NCBI GenBank assembly: GCA_017557665.1
Contig: JAFYYI010000046.1
Coordinates: 1 to 36,599 of the forward strand
From: Muribaculaceae bacterium
GTDB lineage: Bacteria > Bacteroidota > Bacteroidia > Bacteroidales > Muribaculaceae
Direction of reading: 5' to 3'
Length of the DNA: 36,599 nucleotides
Shown: piece after piece, positions 15,393 to 22,290 of the stretch
Layout: every line of letters begins with the position of its first letter
How positions within the stretch are numbered: position 1 is the stretch's first letter
Notes under the pieces: model-generated
Database searches by the model: none
The model's input: only the letters and a program-made list of their open reading frames with translations
What the model was told of the DNA's origin: nothing
Program-made: the position numbers and the translations under genes

Positions 15393-15947
15393 ATGAAAAA
15401 GAAAATAATCTTATTTACAGTGATTGCTACCGCATTAATGGTTGTTTCCTGCGGCCATGATGAGCCAGTTGATCCCAACGAGATCACCCGTGTTCAAGAT
15501 GGCAATGGTAAGGTGTTTCTTGAGAATGGAACGTTGGTGGATGCCAACTTGGATTATTCTCAGGAAGAGTTAGAGCAAGCGCTGAAACAGTATGAATGGG
15601 AAAGGGAGTATTGTTTCTTCTATGACAACCGCAATGTCTCTTCTCGAATTTCTGAATTACGTTACATGCCTATTACCATTCACACCAACGGAACAATTGA
15701 TATTACAGACGAATATCCTTTGAGGCAACGCGAGTATACCATAAAAGGGAAAATCCTCACGATGTCATTAATAGAGGATGTCTTTTCAAGTGATTATGAA
15801 TTGCCTCGTGATTTTGTGATTGTCGCCCTTGACATCAATGAAAACGGTGGAAGGATGATAATGGATACAAACTTAAAAGGCTATGAATATAAAAACTATG
15901 ATCCTAATACCATGAACGTCCGCATGGTTTGGAAAGCAAAAATGTAA
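15393..15947 (+). CDS. lipoprotein of the TRVQDGNGKVFLE family, member 3
   Basis: A 184-residue lipoprotein (LMVVSC, Cys20) starting 5 bp after the previous stop; an in-frame TTG upstream lies inside the preceding gene and is rejected. The N-terminal third is almost the same as member 2 (ITRVQDGNGKVFLENGTLVD, YEWEREYCFFYDN). The middle differs (HTNGTIDITDEY, REYTIKGKILTMSL). The end returns to MNVRMVWKAKM. Conserved ends with a variable centre suggest either diversification of a ligand-binding face or gene conversion at the ends. Confidence 0.8.
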   Translation: MKKKIILFTVIATALMVVSCGHDEPVDPNEITRVQDGNGKVFLENGTLVDANLDYSQEELEQALKQYEWEREYCFFYDNRNVSSRISELRYMPITIHTNGTIDITDEYPLRQREYTIKGKILTMSLIEDVFSSDYELPRDFVIVALDINENGGRMIMDTNLKGYEYKNYDPNTMNVRMVWKAKM

Positions 15948-15952
15948 GCATT

Positions 15953-16531
15953 ATGAAAAAGGTGATATTCTTATTTACAGTAATTGCCACGGCAATAATT
16001 GCTGTTTCCTGCGGCCACAGCGATGAGCCTGACCCTGTGAAACCTGATGAAATCACAAGAGTTAAAGACGGCAATGGTAAAGTATTCTTGGAAAATGGTG
16101 TTTTGGTTGATGCCAATATTGACTACACTTCAGCTGAGTTAAACAAAGCCTTGACTGAGCATGAATGGACTCTTGACTATGGTTTCTACTATGACAATTC
16201 CCATGTGTCACCTAAGAAAGAGTTTGGCGGATACTGGCCTACCAACATACATGTTGACGGTACCATAGAATATAGTAAATTCCCAAGGCAGGAAGGTAAA
16301 ATTAGGGATTTTTCCATCAACGGCAAGGAATTGATCTCAACACCTCGAACAGAAATCCACTCGGGATTTGCTATTCCTGTCGAAAATTATGTCATTATTG
16401 CTCTTGACCTGAGCGATAACGTGAGCAGCAGGATGATTCTTGACAGAAAGTTATCGGCAGCACCAATGGATGATTATGACGCTAATTCATCTTACGCAAG
16501 ATTGATTTGGAAAACAGCATCAAATAATTAG
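15953..16531 (+). CDS. lipoprotein of the TRVQDGNGKVFLE family, member 4
   Basis: A 192-residue lipoprotein (IIAVSC, Cys20, then GHSDEP). It is the most diverged tandem copy: the signature is ITRVKDGNGKVFLENGVLVD, with HEWTLDYGFYYDN in place of WEREYSFYYDN and a C-terminus ARLIWKTASNN. It begins 5 bp after member 3 and ends 2 bp before the receptor ATG at 16534, so translation is probably coupled. An in-frame TTG upstream is rejected as it lies in the previous gene. Confidence 0.8.
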   Translation: MKKVIFLFTVIATAIIAVSCGHSDEPDPVKPDEITRVKDGNGKVFLENGVLVDANIDYTSAELNKALTEHEWTLDYGFYYDNSHVSPKKEFGGYWPTNIHVDGTIEYSKFPRQEGKIRDFSINGKELISTPRTEIHSGFAIPVENYVIIALDLSDNVSSRMILDRKLSAAPMDDYDANSSYARLIWKTASNN

Positions 16532-16533
16532 TG

Positions 16534-18969
16534 ATGAAAAGAACTCTGATTCAACTGCTACTGATTACTGCTGGCTCGCTATCATTAGGGGCGACACCTG
16601 TCGATACGACTAAAGTTGTCCTCAATGACAGCAATGCCTTGTCACGTGGTGTGCACCTTGAGAATGTTGTGGTCTATGGCAGCCACAACAACTTCGGAGT
16701 GACTTCCTCACAGATGAGCGCCGTAACGCTCAGCAAGGAGCAAATCCTGTCTGTTCCCGTGTTCTTGGGCGAGCCGGATGTCCTCAAGTCCATACAGAAA
16801 CTCCCAGGTGTCCAGTCGGGCACCGAGGGCAGTGCAGGCATTTTTGTGCGTGGCGGCGACTATGACCAGAACTACATTACACTGGACGGTTCGGCGATTT
16901 ATAATGCCGAGCATCTTAGGGGGTATGTCAGCGCCATCAATCCCGACATGGTGAGCAGCATCAACTTTTATCGTGGTGCCTTTCCTGCCCGATATGGCTC
17001 ACGCCTGTCAAGTGTGATTGATGTGGGCATCAAGGAGGGCGACTACGAGCGTTACCACGGCCTGTTGAGTCTGGGCACATTAACTGGGCGCATCCAGGCC
17101 GAAGGACCCATCTGGAAAGGGCACACCTCCTTTAATGTGGCAGCCCGCATGTCCTATTTTGACTTGATCGCCAAACCGGTGCTCAAGCATTATTATGACA
17201 AGCCAGAGGCATTGCAGCCTTATAGCAACATGCACTACTTCGACATCACCGCCAAGTTGGTGCATAAGTTCAACGAGCGCAACCGCTTGTCAGCGGTGTT
17301 CTATTACGGCAAAGACACCGACAATGAATCACCCACCGAAAGCCGTCGCAGTGAAAGCACCATCGGCAGGGTCGATATTTTGACCGAGAAACAATATAAG
17401 GAGGATGATTTCCGTGCCAGCAGCAACGAGAGCCAGTGGAACAATCTGCTCTCAAGCCTCTACTTCACGTCTTTCATCACGCCCAACCAGCGCTTGAATG
17501 TCAACCTGAATTACAGCCAGTACATGTATGACATGGCTGTCAAGACCACGATTGACAACAAAATCACCGACCTCTATCGTCTGTTCTATTCACATGACGA
17601 AATAGCCAGCATAACCGCCCATTCGGGCATCAAAGATCTGGCGCTGACGGTTGACGCTTCGTTAAAGGCAGGCTACGCCCATTGGCTACGCTACGGCTTG
17701 AAGCTATCAAGGCAATGGCTTGATCCGAGCACCAAGGTCTTTAAGGATGCCACTATCAAGCGATTTAAAGGTGGCCTTAACTTTAAGGGTAATCTCCCCG
17801 AAGATGGTTCGGAATATGACGAATACAAGGAGTACATCGACTACACAAACGGCGACGAGATGTTCATCAATAACCTTGCATTGTATGCCGAGGATGATTT
17901 CACGGTCTTCCGTAACCTGAAACTCAACTACGGCATGAGGCTGAGTTCCTATTTTGTCACTGACAAATCCTACCTTGCCTTTGAGCCTCGCCTGTCGTTG
18001 CGATATCTGATAGGCGACAACCTGTCCGTTAAAGCCTCCTATTCCCACATGACGCAGGGCATCCATCGCCTGGTGACCAACAGCCTGATCATGCCCAGCG
18101 ACATCTGGGTGCCGATTACCAAAGACATCCCGTTGATGAAGAGCGATCTCTATGGCTTGGGGGTCAACTATGACTGGCAGGGCTTTAATTTTGCTGCTGA
18201 GGCCTACTACAAGACAATGGACAATGTGCTGGAGTACCGCAATGGCGCAACTTATTTTATCGCTAATCAGGACTGGCAAGAGATTGTAGCGCAAGGAAAA
18301 GGCCGCAGTTACGGTGTTGAGCTGCTTGTGGAAAGGAAAGTCGGCAACACCACGGGTTGGCTGAGCTACACGTGGTCAAAGGCACTACGCACCTTTGACC
18401 AGCCAGACAATGAGATCAACGGCGGCAAGGAGTTCTATGCCTCCACCGACCGCAGACATAATTTTTCAGTGAATGTGTCCCATCATTTCACTTTTTCCAA
18501 GAGGATATCTCTTGATTTGAGCGCGTCATGGACATACCAGTCAGGACGCAGAGGGACAGTTCCTTACTCCATTACCTACGGTCAAAGCCTGAGGGAGTAT
18601 AATGCCCAAATCCCAGTTGTTGCCTACGGGGAAATCCTTTTCTACCTCATAGGCATCAGTTCTCCGCTCGGTATCGACATCTATAAAGTCGCTTTCAGTG
18701 AAGGGATTATTGGCGTTGCCCAACCGTTCCACACGTTCCGCAACATCAATGACTTTAAGCTCCCTGACACCCATCACCTTGACATCAATGCCAGCCTGTC
18801 AATCAAGTCCCGCCTTGGCGAGAGCGTAATAGGCCTCGGCATCTATAATGTCTATAATCATTACAACATCAGTAACGTGTATATCGGTTATAAGGACCAA
18901 AAAGCCATTCTTAAGGGCATCTGTCCTTTCCCGTTCATGCCGTCAATCAGTCTTACCCAAAAATTTTAG
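16534..18969 (+). CDS. TonB-dependent outer-membrane receptor
   Basis: An 811-residue receptor with signal peptide (MKRTLIQLLLITAGSLSLGA). The plug starts early, at about residue 40 (HLENVVVYGS), and includes PDVLKSIQKLPGVQSGTEG, GIFVRGGDYDQNYITLDG, INFYRGAFPARYGSRLSSVI and DVGIKEGDYERYHG. It is followed by a long barrel ending MPSISLTQKF. Unlike most Bacteroidetes relatives it has no carboxypeptidase-regulatory-like domain and no STN domain before the plug, so it is predicted to transport without direct sigma signalling. It pairs with the DUF4249 lipoprotein just downstream (3 bp gap), a combination typical of Bacteroidetes. Substrate not readable. Confidence 0.9.
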   Translation: MKRTLIQLLLITAGSLSLGATPVDTTKVVLNDSNALSRGVHLENVVVYGSHNNFGVTSSQMSAVTLSKEQILSVPVFLGEPDVLKSIQKLPGVQSGTEGSAGIFVRGGDYDQNYITLDGSAIYNAEHLRGYVSAINPDMVSSINFYRGAFPARYGSRLSSVIDVGIKEGDYERYHGLLSLGTLTGRIQAEGPIWKGHTSFNVAARMSYFDLIAKPVLKHYYDKPEALQPYSNMHYFDITAKLVHKFNERNRLSAVFYYGKDTDNESPTESRRSESTIGRVDILTEKQYKEDDFRASSNESQWNNLLSSLYFTSFITPNQRLNVNLNYSQYMYDMAVKTTIDNKITDLYRLFYSHDEIASITAHSGIKDLALTVDASLKAGYAHWLRYGLKLSRQWLDPSTKVFKDATIKRFKGGLNFKGNLPEDGSEYDEYKEYIDYTNGDEMFINNLALYAEDDFTVFRNLKLNYGMRLSSYFVTDKSYLAFEPRLSLRYLIGDNLSVKASYSHMTQGIHRLVTNSLIMPSDIWVPITKDIPLMKSDLYGLGVNYDWQGFNFAAEAYYKTMDNVLEYRNGATYFIANQDWQEIVAQGKGRSYGVELLVERKVGNTTGWLSYTWSKALRTFDQPDNEINGGKEFYASTDRRHNFSVNVSHHFTFSKRISLDLSASWTYQSGRRGTVPYSITYGQSLREYNAQIPVVAYGEILFYLIGISSPLGIDIYKVAFSEGIIGVAQPFHTFRNINDFKLPDTHHLDINASLSIKSRLGESVIGLGIYNVYNHYNISNVYIGYKDQKAILKGICPFPFMPSISLTQKF

Positions 18970-18972
18970 TCC

Positions 18973-19986
18973 ATGAGCAAACTGAATCGATTCAATCTAT
19001 TGATCATCTCCCTCCTTGCGATACTGACCAGTTGTGAGAAGGAGATAGACTTCAGTGAACAATATGACAACGGGATTGCTGTCTATGCAATAGCCGTTCC
19101 TGGAGAGCCGTTCTCAATAAGACTTTCAAGGTCATTCACCGTCAACGACAATCCCACCGTGGTGTTTTCTCATTACAGTAGTTATTACAGTGAACTGGAT
19201 ACACTTTACAGGACGGAAATCGTCATCGACAACGCCCAAGTCGAAGTAACGGTCAATGGCTCGGACAAATACACAATGACGTATAATCCGGTTAGTCCCT
19301 ACCCTTATCTATGCGATTATGTCCCTCGAGAGGGCGACAACATCACTGTCAAAGCAAGTGCCTCGGGTTATCATGACATCAGTGCAAGCACTCGTATTGA
19401 GAAGACTCAAAAGATACAAATCGCCAAAACCGAAGTTGTCTATAAAGACAATGGGGATGACGGGTCAGTCATCGTCGGCAATCCGCTTGACCGTTTCGGC
19501 GTTGACTCAGTAATGACAATCACATTGAAGCTCAACGACCCTGCTGGTGAGCATAATTTCTACCGATTAAGGGTCTGCGGTGTTGCAGAAAAAGAACAAG
19601 CACTTGTTGGAACAATCACATTAAAACAATATAACCTGTCGGATGTTTTCACATCAGATGACATTATCTTCTCTGACAATATGCTCACCAAACCATTCGG
19701 TGACTGGCAGGCGGGGTTCAGCAATGTCTTTGATGACCATCTTTTTGATGGCCAGGAATATACTTTTACAGTAGAGTCCCGCAAACGCAATGGTGATAAT
19801 CCCCATGTAATCTTAGAATTACAGACAATCAGCCAAGACCTATATTACTTCCTAAAGTCCTATCAGGTATTCCGCATCTCCACCAATGATGTTTATATGA
19901 CACCGATAGGACTCTACAGCAATATCAAGGATGGATGGGGCATACTTGGCTCACTCAGCTACGACCGCCACATCATCTATTATTGA
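18973..19986 (+). CDS. DUF4249 lipoprotein, receptor partner
   Basis: A 337-residue lipoprotein (AILTSC, Cys21) beginning CEKEIDF, a hallmark of DUF4249 proteins. These almost always follow a TonB receptor and are thought to be its surface-exposed partner lipoproteins. Seen: Ig-like beta segments (DNAQVEVTVNGSDKYTM), YVPREGDNITVKASASGY, LNDPAGEHNFYRLRV, and a late YYFLKSYQVFRIS. Length is near the family norm. It is the last gene of the 13671-19986 operon. Family assignment is firm; ligand is unknown. Confidence 0.85.
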   Translation: MSKLNRFNLLIISLLAILTSCEKEIDFSEQYDNGIAVYAIAVPGEPFSIRLSRSFTVNDNPTVVFSHYSSYYSELDTLYRTEIVIDNAQVEVTVNGSDKYTMTYNPVSPYPYLCDYVPREGDNITVKASASGYHDISASTRIEKTQKIQIAKTEVVYKDNGDDGSVIVGNPLDRFGVDSVMTITLKLNDPAGEHNFYRLRVCGVAEKEQALVGTITLKQYNLSDVFTSDDIIFSDNMLTKPFGDWQAGFSNVFDDHLFDGQEYTFTVESRKRNGDNPHVILELQTISQDLYYFLKSYQVFRISTNDVYMTPIGLYSNIKDGWGILGSLSYDRHIIYY

Positions 19987-20026
19987 TATGAAAATCCATT
20001 TTTTAATCGTATAACTAACGGGCACA

Positions 20027-20119
20027 ATGAACAGGACAAAGAAGCTGATGACTCTGCTGTTGGCGATGATTGCTTGCATGAGTGCCAGCACCCAACTGTC
20101 TATCGGCTACCGTTTCTAA
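20027..20119 (+). pseudogene. gutted barrel-protein gene: signal peptide joined to last strand
   Basis: A 30-codon frame reads MNRTKKLMTLLLAMIACMSA, then STQLSIGYRF and stop. The first 23 residues are a complete signal peptide, nearly the same DNA as at 9914. The last seven look like the closing strand of an outer-membrane barrel (compare GVSYRL and GVGYRF at 24978 and 25538). The whole mature body is missing with the frame kept, which indicates an in-frame internal deletion. A functional secreted octapeptide is possible but unlikely. Confidence 0.6.
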
Positions 20120-20220
20120 ACCATAATTGTTTATTACAGTCTTGTTGGCTCACCGATTGCCTCGGTGGGCTTTTTTGTTGCATCATATCTCAGACGGGGA
20201 AAAACGGGCAAATCGTGGTA
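20112..20220. repeat. 3'-flank repeat with terminator, copy 2
   Basis: About 109 bp matching 11367-11471. Here its first bases encode the C-terminus and stop of the gutted barrel gene. After the repeat, copy 1 runs straight into the end of a TPR/LuxR regulator gene on the minus strand, while this copy runs into about 43 bp of unrelated sequence and then the 74-bp element. Confidence 0.8.
20148..20176 (+). terminator. rho-independent terminator
   Basis: GCTCACCGA (20148-20156) pairs with TCGGTGGGC (20162-20170) around TTGCC, followed by six T residues. It is nearly identical to the terminator at 11402 and ends transcription from the 13671 operon and gutted gene. Confidence 0.85.
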
Positions 20221-20263
20221 GAATGGCATGCGTTTAAGGGGGTGAGGGTATGGGGATGAACCT

Positions 20264-20337
20264 AAATTAATGCAGAATGAACTTTTTATTTTAATAGGTG
20301 CTGAAAATCAATGGATTAGGATTTGTTAAATGAAGTC
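20264..20337 (+). promoter_or_regulatory. conserved 74-bp intergenic element, copy A
   Basis: Ungapped alignment to copies at 28283 (54 of 74 identical by hand count) and 13287. It shares AATGAACTTTTTATTTT, the AAAATCAATGG block and terminal AAATGAAGTC with copy B. It ends 30 bp before the -7 box at 20368. This is the only copy without a divergent regulator gene next to it. Confidence 0.65.
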
Positions 20338-20343
20338 GGATGT

Positions 20344-20375
20344 TTTGATTGTTTGATGGTTTTTGAGTAACTTCG
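20344..20375 (+). promoter_or_regulatory. promoter of the DUF3857 operon
   Basis: TTTG at 20344-20347, 20 bp spacer, TAACTTCG at 20368-20375: one base off the TTTG / TAnnTTTG consensus with ideal spacing. The predicted start leaves a leader of about 50 bases before the ATG at 20431. Confidence 0.65.
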
Positions 20376-20430
20376 CGGTGTCAAGTTCTTGACAGATCTT
20401 CCCGAGAACATCATCAATACGATATAAGCA

Positions 20431-22260
20431 ATGATACAGACATTTTACAGGCACCTGCACATGGTGTCGCTGGTGTGTGCCATGGTCTTGCCATCCATTC
20501 CTGTTGCCGGCCAGTCGCGGGACGACGAGGTGATGGTGAGCAAATGCAGCGAGGTGTATGAGTTCAAGATGAAAGGCGGCCAGCCTATTGTCAAGAACAA
20601 GACCGTTATTGAGTATGAGTCCTTGCGGCAGTATGACGTGAAGATCCAGCCCGCGGCCTTCTATGGGGACAACATCAAGCTCGATGAGGCACGTTGTGAC
20701 GGCTTCAGCGCTAACTATCGGTCGGCGACGCCTGAGAACGTGTTCTTTGACGACTCCCGCGTGTGCTATTTCGATGTGACTCTGGGCAAGTGGGGCCGAA
20801 AGCGCAGGATGACCTATGAGCGCACGTTCACCGACCTGCACTACTTCACGCGCATTGTGCTAGGCGAGCAATACTTTGTCAAACAAAAGACAGTCACCTT
20901 CATCCTGCCCAAGGGATTTGAGCATTACCGGCTGGTTGACAAGAACATGTCCCCGGCAGTTACCATCGAGCACAAAGACAAGGGCGGAAGTAGGGTAGTG
21001 ACCTACACAATCAACGACATGGCGCCCATCAAGCAGGAAGAAGCCATGCCGACCGTGGCCAGCGTCTATCCCACGGTGTTCGTCGTAGGGTCGTTCAAGG
21101 ATGCCGCCGACATGTTTGCCTGGGGACGGCAGCTGTCGGACGTGGATACCACAATTCCGTCATTGAATGAAATCCTGACTGACATAAACCGTGAATGCCA
21201 TAGCGACCTGGACAAGATCAAGAATACTTATGCCTGGGTGCAAAACAACATTCGATATGTTGCCTTTGAGGAAGGCATCAGTGGCCATCAGCCAGACAAG
21301 CCTGCCGAGGTTGTGCGCAAGCGTTACGGCGATTGTAAGGGCATGGCATTGTTGCTAAAAACGCTTCTCGTGGCCCAAGGCTTTGATGCCCGACTGACCG
21401 ACGTGGGCACCCGTGAGGCCTCGTGCCTGATGAGCGAGATTCCCACCCTCGCTGCTATCAACCATGCCATCTGTACGCTAGAGTGGCAGGGCAAAACCTA
21501 TTACCTGGACGCCACCTGCAACCATATCCCGCTGGGCCACATTCCCAGCAATGTGCAGGGCATGGAAGTCATGGTCGAGGTACCGGGAGGTGCCCCCTCG
21601 TTGCGCACCGTGCCCGTTCTCCCCGCCAGTACCAACTGCGACAGCGTTCACATCGACCTGACGCTCAGCAAGGCCGGCGAACTCACGGGGACGATCACCC
21701 GTTGTGTCAAGGGCGACATGAAAGAGATGCTCCTCAGTGCCTACGACAGTCGGGAATCACAACAACGACTCATGTTTGAACGGAACGCCCTCAACGACGA
21801 TGACCATGCCAACAAGGTCTCGGATGCGACGTGGGTAGACAGAGACTGCCGCAGCGAGTGTGCGGTGTTAACGGGTAAGATGACCGATAACCATTCAGTC
21901 CAGCAGATCGAGGGAGAAGTGTATGTAGAACTTGATCCTGATAACATGCTGTTCACCAATCCGATTGATACGAACAAACGAGAGAATGACTACACGTTGC
22001 CGATGCCGTGCCGCCAAGTGCGAGAAGTGATACTGCAGCTGCCCGAAGGCGTCGGGTGTGACGAACTGCCGGAGGACTACAACGAGAGTAACCAGTATGC
22101 CGACATGTCGTGCACATGGCAACGCCAAGGGTCTTTGATCATTTATCGCAAAGTAATGAATTTGCGCCAGACCCGCATCAAGCGTGAGGACATTACGACC
22201 TGGAACGCCAACCTCAAGAGATGGCAGTCAAGCAGCCATGAGGCGGTCGTCTTGAAATGA
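20431..22260 (+). CDS. DUF3857 / transglutaminase-like exported protein, catalytic residues present
   Basis: A 609-residue protein with signal peptide (about 1-28, ending VAGQS). A DUF3857-type beta domain covers about 30-235. A transglutaminase-like cysteine-protease fold covers about 255-375. The catalytic triad is complete: Cys302 in KRYGDCKGMALLLKTLL, His345 in INHAICTLEW and Asp360 in YYLDAT. A C-terminal beta domain follows, with LDLTLSKAGELTGTI-type strands. DUF3857 proteins of Bacteroidetes are periplasmic or surface-associated; their substrates are not known, but the triad implies acyl transfer or hydrolysis of an amide bond. It begins an operon with a second DUF3857 protein (22291) lacking the triad and two small barrels. 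Confidence 0.85.
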   Translation: MIQTFYRHLHMVSLVCAMVLPSIPVAGQSRDDEVMVSKCSEVYEFKMKGGQPIVKNKTVIEYESLRQYDVKIQPAAFYGDNIKLDEARCDGFSANYRSATPENVFFDDSRVCYFDVTLGKWGRKRRMTYERTFTDLHYFTRIVLGEQYFVKQKTVTFILPKGFEHYRLVDKNMSPAVTIEHKDKGGSRVVTYTINDMAPIKQEEAMPTVASVYPTVFVVGSFKDAADMFAWGRQLSDVDTTIPSLNEILTDINRECHSDLDKIKNTYAWVQNNIRYVAFEEGISGHQPDKPAEVVRKRYGDCKGMALLLKTLLVAQGFDARLTDVGTREASCLMSEIPTLAAINHAICTLEWQGKTYYLDATCNHIPLGHIPSNVQGMEVMVEVPGGAPSLRTVPVLPASTNCDSVHIDLTLSKAGELTGTITRCVKGDMKEMLLSAYDSRESQQRLMFERNALNDDDHANKVSDATWVDRDCRSECAVLTGKMTDNHSVQQIEGEVYVELDPDNMLFTNPIDTNKRENDYTLPMPCRQVREVILQLPEGVGCDELPEDYNESNQYADMSCTWQRQGSLIIYRKVMNLRQTRIKREDITTWNANLKRWQSSSHEAVVLK

Positions 22261-22290
22261 AATGTGAAACCCAATAGTCATCAAAAAGAT

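Noticed and set aside
20074..20259. 61-codon + strand frame over the terminator
   Set aside because: It crosses the hairpin and flank repeat; the codons are those of noncoding repeat sequence.
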